Part shown: positions 32,525-39,054 of the stretch, piece after piece
Layout: each line of letters begins with the position of its first letter
How positions within the stretch are numbered: position 1 is the first letter of the stretch
NCBI GenBank assembly: GCA_017458975.1
Contig: JAFSZK010000060.1
Location: 1-39,054 of the forward strand
Origin: Eubacterium sp.
GTDB taxonomy: Bacteria > Bacillota > Clostridia > Oscillospirales > Acutalibacteraceae
DNA length: 39,054 nucleotides
Direction: 5' to 3'
The notes under the pieces: generated by a model
What the model was told of the DNA's origin: nothing
Databases searched by the model: none
What the model saw: only the letters and a program-made list of their open reading frames with translations
Translations under genes and position numbers: made by a program

Positions 32525-33914
32525 TTACTGTCTCTTCAACTGATTCTTCAACATTAAATCCTTTTTTAATAAGGAAGAATAACGGAACAAATACGAATAC
32601 CGCAACAATAGCCGCATAGAGGAACATACTCTTTGACGGAACAATCGTTTCAACACCGTATTCATTTGCGTAGGTTACGGCGGAATTTCTGCATGCTATA
32701 TCGCCGAGCGCAGGACCCACTACCATTGGAATAAGAACTACGAATATCATTCTTATTCCCTGGAAAAGACCCGCTTTACCAATCGGTATAAAGTCTTTAA
32801 TTGCTGCATTAAGCTGTATTGTCATAATTATAAAGCCCATAGCAGCCGGAACGATACCGATAAGAACCATAGTTATATTTGTTGAGGTTGAAAGTATGAA
32901 CAAACCGAGCGGCATCAATACCGCGCAGGGAATAAGACAGTAGGCCTTGTTTTTAGAACCAAGCTTCAAAAGAATTACAATTCCCGCTATAAGCACTGCT
33001 ACAACAATTACAGCCGTAATAATAACGCTTGTTGTCAGGAAATTATCTCCGCCGTTTTCGGGAATTACCACATACTGAAGATAAACAAGAAGATAGGGGA
33101 AGAATACCTGATAAGCAATGGTAGCAAAGCCGATTGCAAACAGAGTCAGGTAAAGCCTTATATTTTCTTTTATCGCTGAGGGTCTGAAGCCGTAAAAAAG
33201 GTCAGACCAGTAGCTTGAGTTATCGTTGCTTTTCGGCAATCTGTTTTCAGGCTCTCTGATAAGGAATAATCCCGCAACACCGCATAGAGATACGATAATT
33301 CCTAAACCGATGAAGAATATTTGATATGAAACCTTGCCTGCCTGAGCAAGGCTTCCGACGCCCATAACCGCGCCTGCCGAAACAAAAACAACAACCTGTA
33401 AAACGGTTTCAAGTACGGGTCTTATTTTAGGATTGGTTATATCCGTAACCCATGCGTTAAAAGCTGCGTCGTTACTTGTTGAGCCCATAAAGGTCATAAT
33501 AATATCCATAATAATTACAACCCAAACAGTTGTTGTAAGTATTTTAGCGTCGTCGGACAAACGCAAAAGAGAGGATACATTATCTCTTGTAATGAAGCCA
33601 AACATTCCCGTAATTACGCCCCAGAATATGTAGCCTACCGAAATAAACAACTTTCGGTTTTTAAGCTTATCACTTAAAGTACCCATAATAAAAGTTGTCA
33701 CAACCGCCGCTATTGCGGATAATGCAACCATACGGCTAATAGCGGTAGTGGGGGACATAGTACCGTCAAGCGCCGCTTTTGATGCACCGGCATATACGGA
33801 ATTATAAAGAAATGTATTGAAATACATATTCTCTACGTTCCATGCAACTCCGCCCATAAAGCTGAAAAGGCATATTGTAAACCAATTAGTTTTAGAAAGC
33901 TTTTCCTGTGCCAT
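32517..33914 (-). CDS. MFS/GPH-like sugar transporter
   Basis: This 465-residue membrane protein has twelve predicted helices. TFIMGTLSDKLKNRKLFISVGYI follows the pattern of the conserved loop between helices 2 and 3 of MFS proteins (GxxxDxxxxR/K). FDP-type extra domains are absent. It is probably the importer for the substrate of the GH127-type enzyme encoded next, since the genes overlap by eight bases (ATG inside the last codons). AAAAGGAG lies upstream of the ATG, and the promoter is at 33935-33963. Family placement between MFS and GPH is uncertain. Unlike the symporter at 20937 it has no C-terminal coiled-coil extension. Confidence 0.88.
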   Translation of the reverse strand: MAQEKLSKTNWFTICLFSFMGGVAWNVENMYFNTFLYNSVYAGASKAALDGTMSPTTAISRMVALSAIAAVVTTFIMGTLSDKLKNRKLFISVGYIFWGVITGMFGFITRDNVSSLLRLSDDAKILTTTVWVVIIMDIIMTFMGSTSNDAAFNAWVTDITNPKIRPVLETVLQVVVFVSAGAVMGVGSLAQAGKVSYQIFFIGLGIIVSLCGVAGLFLIREPENRLPKSNDNSSYWSDLFYGFRPSAIKENIRLYLTLFAIGFATIAYQVFFPYLLVYLQYVVIPENGGDNFLTTSVIITAVIVVAVLIAGIVILLKLGSKNKAYCLIPCAVLMPLGLFILSTSTNITMVLIGIVPAAMGFIIMTIQLNAAIKDFIPIGKAGLFQGIRMIFVVLIPMVVGPALGDIACRNSAVTYANEYGVETIVPSKSMFLYAAIVAVFVFVPLFFLIKKGFNVEESVEETVNE

Positions 33915-33934
33915 TTTATCACTCCTTTTCTATA

Positions 33935-33963
33935 ATTATATCATTATTATAAATATAATTCAA
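33935..33963 (-). promoter_or_regulatory. Promoter of the MFS-GH127-methyltransferase operon
   Basis: On the minus strand TTGAAT (33963-33958) and TATAAT (33940-33935) are 17 bases apart, with TGA before the -10 box. The ATG at 33914 follows about 20 bases later, so the leader is very short. No palindromic operator was seen. Confidence 0.78.
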
Positions 33964-34048
33964 TAATATAACGAAATAGAAAATGTAGTGTTTAAATGTC
34001 GGCTTTTAATTAAAGACAACAATTTATAGATTTTTTTCTATTTAGTAC

Positions 34049-34077
34049 TTGAAATATCTTTAAAAAAGTGGTATTAT
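34049..34077 (+). promoter_or_regulatory. Promoter of the Flp-type pilin gene
   Basis: TTGAAA (34049-34054) and TATTAT (34072-34077) are 17 bases apart, with an extended TGG before the -10 box. Confidence 0.72.
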
Positions 34078-34119
34078 GTAAAAAAAGAATATAAATTTTT
34101 TTAAATATGGAGTAAAATT

Positions 34120-34278
34120 ATGAGATTTATATTAGATGAAAACGGCCAGGGTATGATTGAATACGCTTTAATCATTGGTTTGATTTCCGTAGTTGCTATA
34201 GTAACCTTGGTATTCTTCGGACCGAAGCTTAGAGAGATTTATTATCGTACCAATGAAGTCGTAACAGACGGAAACTAA
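34120..34278 (+). CDS. Flp/Fap-type (type IVb) prepilin, solitary
   Basis: The 52-residue product has the Flp pilin signature: a short charged leader (MRFILDENG), then QGMIEYALIIGLISVVAIVT. If the prepilin peptidase cuts after Gly9, Glu and Tyr fall at mature positions 5 and 6, as in known Flp pilins. The hydrophobic helix (about 12-33) is followed by a short polar tail. Mature Flp subunits form thin adhesive pili assembled by the Tad system. No tadA, tadB, tadV or secretin gene lies in the window, so the machinery must be elsewhere or the gene has another role. GGAG is placed seven bases before the ATG. The gene is monocistronic. Confidence 0.86.
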   Translation: MRFILDENGQGMIEYALIIGLISVVAIVTLVFFGPKLREIYYRTNEVVTDGN

Positions 34279-34290
34279 AAGTTTTATATA

Positions 34291-34325
34291 AAAACAGCAA
34301 CTCTTATTCAGTTGCTGTTTTTATT
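34291..34325 (+). terminator. Terminator of the Flp-type pilin gene
   Basis: AAAACAGCAACT (34291-34302) and AGTTGCTGTTTT (34310-34321) form a perfect 12-bp stem with a seven-base loop and a T-rich tail. Confidence 0.92.
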
Positions 34326-34358
34326 TTTACTATATTTATTATATGTAAATACAATTCC

Positions 34359-34387
34359 TTGATATTTATTATAATTTATGATATAGT
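34359..34387 (+). promoter_or_regulatory. Promoter of the hybrid sensor kinase gene
   Basis: TTGATA (34359-34364) and TATAGT (34382-34387) are 17 bases apart, with TGA before the -10 box. AAAGGA lies seven or eight bases before the ATG at 34428. Confidence 0.77.
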
Positions 34388-34427
34388 TTTATTACAATCA
34401 GTTTGATTATTTTGAAAGGATAATGCT

Positions 34428-37400
34428 ATGTATAAAGAACAAAAAGTGCTTCGTATACTGATTTCGGCGCTTGTGTGTTTAAGCGTACTTATCGGCGTAA
34501 TTCCTCTTTCTGTTTTTGCTGCTGATGACAGCGAAATCGTTAAGGTCGGATATTATGAAAACGAGGTATTTCAGGAGGGCGCTAATGAAAAAGCCGTAAA
34601 GACCGGTTACGCTTATGAATATTACCTTAAGCTATCCGAGTACACAGGCTGGAAATATGAATATATTTACGGCAGCTATAACGAGCTTTATGATAAACTG
34701 ATTAAAGGCGAGATAGATTTACTTGCCGGTCTTGCATATAAAGAAGAACGAAAAGAATTATTGCTTTATCCCGATGAACCTATGGGAAGCGAGATTTACA
34801 GTCTTGTTAAACATGAATCGGATAACGTTTCTTCTCCTGACCCGGCTACGCTTTCGGGAAAGAAAATCGGTGTGCTTAAAAGTGCTATTTCCGATACTCT
34901 TAAGCATTATTTAGCTCAACATGACGTTAAAGCGGATATTGTTACTTTTGATGATTACGAAGATCTTTTTAAAGCCTTTGATGACGAAAAGGTTGATATT
35001 CTTGCCGCGGAAGGCGACGGAGCGCACGGACGAAACAATGCTGAGGTTATTTGCAGCTTCGGCTCCTCTGATTATTATTTGTGCGTAAATAAAAAGCGTA
35101 AGGATTTAATTACGCAGCTTAATGCTGCTCAGGCTGAGATAATCGCAGATGAGCCCAACTACATTAATTCACTTCGTACCAAGTATTATCCGAGCAGTAT
35201 TTCAAGCCATGCTTTTTCTGCTGCTGAAAAGGAGTGGATTGCTTCTAACAGCAAAATAACGGTTGGTTATCTTAATAATTATCTTCCTTACAGCGATACT
35301 GATAAAAACGGAAATCCTAACGGAATTGTTAAGGACCTTGTACCCGGAATCATTGATAATTTAGGTTTGAAAAACATTGTTATCAATTACAGGGGTTTTG
35401 ACAGCTACGACGATATGATTTCCGAAATGAAAAGCGGAAAAATTGATTTATTGTTTCCCGTAGGCGGAGATTTATATTATTCCGAACAAAACAGTATATA
35501 TCAGTCCAATCCGGTTATTTCCGCGCCGCAGGAGATTGTATATAAGGGTGAATACGATATGCATCCTACAGATAGTTTTGCTATTAACCGAAATAACCGT
35601 ATGCAGTATTATTTTGTCAAAACAACTTATCCAGAAGCTGAGATTAAGTTCTATTCTTCAACAGATGAATGCCTTGACGCCGTAATAAAGGGAACGGTTA
35701 AATGCGCAATTCTTAACGGTATGCGTGCTAACGATATTCTTAAAAACAGAAAGTACAGCGAGCTTCACCTAAAGCAGTCGAATAAAAAGGATGATAAATG
35801 CTTCGGCGTAAAGATAGGTAACGAGGGCTTACTGAAGCTAATAAACAGAGGTATTAATGTTATCGGCGAGGATTATGCCGTAAGTATTGCTAACGACTAT
35901 TCCGATGAGCTGTATACTTATACCGTAGCTGATTTAATAATTGAACATATAGGTCTGTTTCTCGGAATTGTCGTAGTGTTAATTGCCGTAATTATTTTCT
36001 TCCTTGTGCTTGATTCGAGTCGTTCTAAGAAACAAAAGGTAGCGCTTGCTAATGCGCTTATGTCGGCAGAGCACGCAAACCGTGCAAAAACAACCTTCCT
36101 TAATAATATGTCCCACGATATACGAACGCCGATGAACGCGATAGTCGGCTTTACCGCGCTTGCAGTTTCCCAAATTGATAATAAAGAGCAGGTTAAGGAC
36201 TATCTCGGAAAAATCTCCGTTTCAAGTCAGCATTTACTTTCGCTTATTAATGACGTGCTTGATATGAGCAGGATTGAAAGCGGAAAGGTAAAAATTGATG
36301 AGGCTGAGCTTCATCTTCCCGACTTAATCCACGATATCAGAACAATAATTCAGCCCAATATCGCATCAAAACAGCACGAGCTTTTTATTGATACTCAGGA
36401 CGTTCATAATGAGGAAATCATCACTGATAAACTGAGATTAAATCAAATTCTTCTTAATATTCTTACCAATGCAATTAAGTTTACTCCCACGGGCGGAACT
36501 ATAAGCTTAAGGGTTATTGAAAAAAAGTGCAATAAGGAAGGATATGCAGATTTTGAATTCCGTATTAAGGATAACGGAATAGGAATAAGCGAGGAGTTTC
36601 AAAAGACAATTTTTGAACCCTTTACACGTGAAAAATCAAGCACTGTAAGCGGTATTCAGGGTACGGGACTCGGAATGGCAATTACCAAAAACATTGTTGA
36701 TATGATGGGCGGAACCATTGCCGTTAAGAGTATTCCTGACGAGGGCTCCGAATTTATTATCAATATGCGTTTTAAAATCAGTGGCAAAACGGTTAAGTAT
36801 GAACAGATACCCGAGCTTCAGGGTCTTCATATCCTTGTTGCTGACGACGATACTAATACCTGTCTTTCGGTTTGTTCCATGCTTCGTGAAATCGGTATGC
36901 GACCTGATTGGACAAATTACGGTAAAGAAGCTATTGTAAGAGTTAAAGACGCGATTAATAATTCCGATGAATTTAAGGCGTATATAATTGACTGGATGAT
37001 GCCCGACCTTAACGGTATCGAAACAGTCAGGAGAATCAGAAAGGTAATCGGCGACAGTGCTCCGATAATAATACTTACCGCTTACGACTGGTCGGACATT
37101 GAAAAAGAAGCGAGAGAAGCGGGCGTAACTGCCTTCTGCTCAAAACCGATATTTATGTCAGAGCTGAGAGACGTTCTTTCAAAGCCGTACCAGGTTGCTG
37201 AAACTAATGAGCAAAATTCTGATAAAATTGATTTTACCGGAAAAAGAATATTACTTGCAGAGGACAATGATTTTAATCAGCAGATTGCAATGCAGATTCT
37301 CGGTGAATTCGGATTTGAAGTTGAAATTGCAAACGACGGTACCGAAGCTGTTAAAATGATGGAAGAATCTCAAAGTGGTTATTACGACCTTATTATGATG

Positions 37401-37622
37401 GATATCCAGATGCCTAAAATGGACGGATACGAGGCAACAAGATTAATCCGTAAGCTTGACGATATACAAAAGGCTTCTATACCGATTATTGCGGTAACCG
37501 CTAATGCCTTTGACGAGGACAAAAAGGAAGCTATGGACGCGGGTATGAACGGATATCTTGCGAAACCTTATGCAATACCTGAAATGTTAAAAACGTTAGG
37601 CGATATGCTTAATAAAAACTAA
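34428..37622 (+). CDS. EvgS-like hybrid histidine kinase with two solute-binding sensor domains and two receivers
   Basis: The 1064-residue protein has a signal/anchor (1-31), two periplasmic-type solute-binding domains of the SBP_bac_3 family (about 37-255 and 275-490, the first starting [12 protein letters not shown], the second [13 protein letters not shown]), and one membrane helix (about 507-528). It then has HisKA with His563 in [14 protein letters not shown], HATPase_c (about 665-785, NAIKFTP and GTGLGMAI), and two receiver domains with Asp855 (IIDWMMPD) and Asp992 ([11 protein letters not shown]). The receivers keep Lys at the expected place (SKPI and AKPY). There is no HPt or DNA-binding output domain, so a separate phosphotransfer partner is needed. 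The sensor probably binds amino acids or similar small solutes. It is alone on its transcript. Confidence 0.93.
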   Translation: MYKEQKVLRILISALVCLSVLIGVIPLSVFAADDSEIVKVGYYENEVFQEGANEKAVKTGYAYEYYLKLSEYTGWKYEYIYGSYNELYDKLIKGEIDLLAGLAYKEERKELLLYPDEPMGSEIYSLVKHESDNVSSPDPATLSGKKIGVLKSAISDTLKHYLAQHDVKADIVTFDDYEDLFKAFDDEKVDILAAEGDGAHGRNNAEVICSFGSSDYYLCVNKKRKDLITQLNAAQAEIIADEPNYINSLRTKYYPSSISSHAFSAAEKEWIASNSKITVGYLNNYLPYSDTDKNGNPNGIVKDLVPGIIDNLGLKNIVINYRGFDSYDDMISEMKSGKIDLLFPVGGDLYYSEQNSIYQSNPVISAPQEIVYKGEYDMHPTDSFAINRNNRMQYYFVKTTYPEAEIKFYSSTDECLDAVIKGTVKCAILNGMRANDILKNRKYSELHLKQSNKKDDKCFGVKIGNEGLLKLINRGINVIGEDYAVSIANDYSDELYTYTVADLIIEHIGLFLGIVVVLIAVIIFFLVLDSSRSKKQKVALANALMSAEHANRAKTTFLNNMSHDIRTPMNAIVGFTALAVSQIDNKEQVKDYLGKISVSSQHLLSLINDVLDMSRIESGKVKIDEAELHLPDLIHDIRTIIQPNIASKQHELFIDTQDVHNEEIITDKLRLNQILLNILTNAIKFTPTGGTISLRVIEKKCNKEGYADFEFRIKDNGIGISEEFQKTIFEPFTREKSSTVSGIQGTGLGMAITKNIVDMMGGTIAVKSIPDEGSEFIINMRFKISGKTVKYEQIPELQGLHILVADDDTNTCLSVCSMLREIGMRPDWTNYGKEAIVRVKDAINNSDEFKAYIIDWMMPDLNGIETVRRIRKVIGDSAPIIILTAYDWSDIEKEAREAGVTAFCSKPIFMSELRDVLSKPYQVAETNEQNSDKIDFTGKRILLAEDNDFNQQIAMQILGEFGFEVEIANDGTEAVKMMEESQSGYYDLIMMDIQMPKMDGYEATRLIRKLDDIQKASIPIIAVTANAFDEDKKEAMDAGMNGYLAKPYAIPEMLKTLGDMLNKN

Positions 37623-37627
37623 TAATA

Positions 37628-37650
37628 AAAGCGAGGCGCAGCCTCGCTTT
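37628..37650. terminator. Terminator after the hybrid kinase, possibly bidirectional
   Basis: AAAGCGAGGC (37628-37637) and GCCTCGCTTT (37641-37650) form a perfect 10-bp stem with a three-base loop. The plus tail is TTTAATTT and the minus tail TTTATTATT, both only moderate, so it may also stop the minus-strand pair that ends at 37805. The following 150 bases hold no convincing gene. Confidence 0.75.
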
Positions 37651-37804
37651 AATTTGGGTCTCATCTCCATTTTTTTGAAGATAAACCTCATATAGGAAAG
37701 GATTATGTATCATATTTCTTGTAGCTCTTTGGTTTTCAATGTAAATAGAATCAAATGACATGACCTACTTGGAACTATATAATTTATTACAAGATAAGAA
37801 GCAA

Positions 37805-38008
37805 TTATAATTCTACTTCAAAGCCACATTTTTTACACTTGTATGTAACTTTTTTCTTTCCCAAAGCTCCTGCAGCAACGCCAACAGGTCCTGCAATTAT
37901 AGCGCCCGCAACAGCTTTTCCTCCGCTAAAACCGCCTTTTCTCTCTGATATCGCAACCATAGAGTATTTCGCGCGGCATTGCGGACAATCGGCAATCGTT
38001 TTTGCCAT
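37805..38008 (-). CDS. Small zinc-ribbon protein with a glycine-zipper segment
   Basis: This 67-residue protein has two CxxC knuckles, CPQC near residue 8 and CKKC near residue 58, that can form a single zinc ribbon. Between them lies a Gly/Ala-rich hydrophobic stretch (about 28-50, GGKAVAGAIIAGPVGVAAGA) resembling a glycine zipper that may insert in or touch the membrane. The strong site GGAGGG lies before the ATG. It follows the coiled-coil gene by eleven bases and is almost certainly co-transcribed with it. Function is unknown. Confidence 0.78.
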   Translation of the reverse strand: MAKTIADCPQCRAKYSMVAISERKGGFSGGKAVAGAIIAGPVGVAAGALGKKKVTYKCKKCGFEVEL

Positions 38009-38019
38009 AATACCCTCCG

Positions 38020-38595
38020 CTAATTAAGTATTTCAAATAATTTTGCGTTCTTTTCCTCTTCAGTGATAATACCCATCTGAACCTGCTGATTAAGCTTTCT
38101 GATAACCTCATAATTATCGCGAACCTTTGTAAGCTCAGCAAGTTTTACGTCATAATCAGCCTGGTCAAGAACGCCCATTGCAAGCGCCTTGTCGAGCTTT
38201 TCTTTACCTGCAAGGAATTCCTGTTCGGCAGCCTGCTTCCCCCTTAGTTCATCCTTTTCCTTAATTCTCTTTTCCAGCTCTATAATTTTAGCTTCAAGCT
38301 CTTGCTTTCTTTCAACCTTTGGCTCCATCATCTTTAAGATGTCAGAAACATCAATTCCTGGCATTTCACCGCTAGAAATAACAAAATCAACGTATTTTTT
38401 TCCTATCATAGAATAAGAAGCGTTAAGTTCTTTTTCAATTACATTAATTTCAGACTTCAATCCTGCAAGCTCTCCTTGTTCTTTAGCGGTTGTTGTCGCT
38501 GCAGAACCAACATTTATTGCTGCATTTCCAACAGCCTTACCGGTTGCGCTTGCAATATTTTTTCCTGTCTGAGTAACCTTATCAAATAATCCCAT
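38020..38595 (-). CDS. Coiled-coil protein with SHOCT-like C-terminal hairpins
   Basis: The 191-residue protein starts with a Gly/Ala-rich amphipathic segment (MGLFDKVTQTGKNIASATGK), followed by long charged helices (about 38-125) and two short C-terminal helical hairpins. The first (LDKALAMGVLDQADYDVKLAEL) and the second (VQMGIITEEEKNAKLFEIL) follow the SHOCT pattern of a short oligomerisation domain: leu-x-gly-x-ile-thr/asp-glu/gln-glu/ala. No signal peptide or membrane helix is obvious. The start ATG 38595 has GAGGAGGAATT upstream. The gene is preceded by the structured leader with terminator at 38614-38801, so its expression may be attenuated. Its partner is the zinc-ribbon protein. Confidence 0.75.
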   Translation of the reverse strand: MGLFDKVTQTGKNIASATGKAVGNAAINVGSAATTTAKEQGELAGLKSEINVIEKELNASYSMIGKKYVDFVISSGEMPGIDVSDILKMMEPKVERKQELEAKIIELEKRIKEKDELRGKQAAEQEFLAGKEKLDKALAMGVLDQADYDVKLAELTKVRDNYEVIRKLNQQVQMGIITEEEKNAKLFEILN

Positions 38596-38613
38596 TTTTT
38601 AATTCCTCCTCAA

Positions 38614-38647
38614 CAAATAAAAATGGCGTGCAGTCAAGCTACACGCC
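38614..38647 (-). terminator. Terminator in the leader of the coiled-coil gene
   Basis: On the minus strand GGCGTGTAG (38647-38639) pairs with CTGCACGCC (38633-38625) over nine pairs with one G-U and a five-base loop, then ATTTTTATTT. It ends about 20 bases before the start codon at 38595. Confidence 0.85.
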
Positions 38648-38801
38648 CAAAAACGCAAGCTCAACTGTCGCCAAACATTTAAACAAATACTGTACACAAT
38701 AAAAGCAGCATTGCTTATAAGAGCAAGCATTTTTATTAAAATAAAAAGCACCACTCTTATTGTGTACAAAATACAGTATTTTTTTTGCTTAAATATTTGG
38801 C
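38617..38801 (-). ncRNA. Long structured leader or small RNA with a competing antiterminator helix
   Basis: From the inferred start near 38801 the minus-strand RNA forms an outer stem, P1 (38805-38786 with 38685-38666, 20 positions all paired with three G-U). An inner stem P2 follows (38780-38774 with 38692-38686, and 38766-38757 with 38702-38693) with A-rich and UAUUUUG bulges on the 5' side, and two apical hairpins (38758-38719 and 38716-38703). Then come the terminator at 38614-38647 and a second, mutually exclusive helix: 38667-38658 pairs with 38640-38631 over ten bases. The latter overlaps the terminator loop and arm, and its first bases overlap P1. The arrangement fits an attenuator or riboswitch; a free small RNA of about 185 bases is equally possible. 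I do not recognise an Rfam family. Confidence 0.6.
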
Positions 38802-38807
38802 AACACT

Positions 38808-38837
38808 ATTCTATCATTTTAAAAGGTGATTTGTCAA
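38808..38837 (-). promoter_or_regulatory. Promoter of the structured leader and coiled-coil operon
   Basis: On the minus strand TTGACA (38837-38832) and TAGAAT (38813-38808) are 18 bases apart, with TGA before the -10 box. Transcription would start within or just before the first bases of stem P1. Confidence 0.82.
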
Positions 38838-39054
38838 CTGTTATTCTATAAGAAATCAATTAATTAAATACGTTTTGACAATATGCGCTTGTAAATCTCT
38901 TGCATTCAAAAAAAGCAGTTGTGGAGAATAGTGCGAGAGACGGGACTTTCTTCTCAACTATCGAAAAGACGTTAATTCAATGTTTCTTGTCATCTTTTTA
39001 TGTGAAATCGAAAGATATTAATCAAGTCGGGACATCGAATCCCGACTTGCTTGG
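38838..39054. other. Gene-free end of the window with two inverted repeats and a tRNA-like fragment
   Basis: No coding frame was supported here. The perfect 10-bp hairpin CAAGTCGGGA/TCCCGACTTG (39023-39032 and 39040-39049) has a seven-base loop and no T run on either side within view. At 38929-38948 the minus strand reads AAGTCCCGTCTCTCGCACTA, which resembles the 3' end of a Firmicutes tRNA-Leu, but the rest of a tRNA is absent. An imperfect repeat (AGTTGAGAA/TTCTCCACAACT on the minus strand) flanks it and is followed by GC and seven Ts, so a minus-strand terminator for a gene beyond the window is another reading. Confidence 0.35.

Noticed and set aside
37690-37755. 17-codon ORF starting at ATG about 37704 after GGAAAGGATT
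   Set aside because: The ribosome site is fair, but there is no promoter, terminator or compositional sign of a gene, and the reading frame is too short to judge.
38617-38801. 6S RNA as identity of the long structured RNA
   Set aside because: Length and rod-like outer stem fit, but the 5' side between inner stem and apical hairpin has no unpaired bubble strand as required for the 6S polymerase-binding region, and an antiterminator-like overlap is present instead.
38875-38903. TTGACA at 38875 as a plus-strand promoter
   Set aside because: No acceptable -10 box is found 16-18 bases downstream (TCTTGC at 17), and no gene follows within the window.
39023-39049. Hairpin read as a tRNA T-arm
   Set aside because: Stem and seven-base loop have the right size, but the loop sequence departs from TTCRANY and no anticodon arm or acceptor with CCA can be placed on either strand.
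1-39054. CRISPR array, insertion sequence or prophage
   Set aside because: No regularly spaced repeats, transposase, integrase or phage structural gene was seen on either strand.

Overview
The window looks like a chromosomal segment of a spore-forming, low-GC Gram-positive anaerobe of class Clostridia, most likely a gut Ruminococcaceae/Oscillospirales relative. This is inferred from moderately AT-rich DNA, strong AGGAGG-type ribosome sites, sigma-A promoters with extended -10 boxes, the sporulation gene gerW, scpA-scpB, a DUF1385/YqhQ protein and GPH-type sugar symporters. I see no insertion sequence, phage module, CRISPR array or integrase.

Layout. 1-3211: the 3' part of a 1-phosphofructokinase gene, a two-helix membrane protein with an acidic tail, and a YhgE/Pip membrane protein, closed by a terminator. 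3281-3446 (minus): tRNA-Arg(ACG) with promoter and terminator hairpin. 3475-5140: an AI-2E family permease, then a solitary 54-residue acidic small protein with its own promoter, terminator and an upstream 21-bp direct repeat. 5191-15642: a tightly packed housekeeping run of twelve genes: lipoprotein, response regulator and histidine kinase, DUF1385, prmC, an M50 protease, scpA, scpB, DUF2953, gerW, a D,D-carboxypeptidase and an RsuA/RluB pseudouridine synthase. 15652-20579: a leader peptide and terminator ahead of a secreted beta-helix protein, then a MIF-like tautomerase, a sirtuin and a lipoprotein with a degenerate transglutaminase fold. 20637-20877: a second autonomous micro-gene (32 residues).

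20879-29942: a carbohydrate block with a GPH symporter carrying a long coiled-coil tail, a phosphohexomutase, a NifU-domain protein and a cytoplasmic GH38 alpha-mannosidase, followed by a small membrane protein and the CCA-adding enzyme. These meet a convergent minus-strand operon (29941-33963: MFS transporter, GH127-type glycosidase, methyltransferase) at a bidirectional terminator that overlaps both stop codons. 34049-37650: a lone Flp-type pilin, then a large EvgS-like hybrid sensor kinase. 37805-38837 (minus): a zinc-ribbon/glycine-zipper protein and a coiled-coil SHOCT-like protein, preceded by a long structured leader with a terminator and a competing antiterminator helix.

The two glycosidase/transporter groups suggest import and intracellular breakdown of mannose- and arabinose-containing oligosaccharides, feeding the hexose-phosphate pool through the mutase. 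The most novel candidates are non-coding or tiny: the structured attenuator-like RNA at 38614-38837, the leader peptide whose stop codon lies in a terminator stem at 15712-15769, and the two isolated micro-genes at 4924 and 20715. All functional assignments rest on motif recognition by eye; no database search was run.
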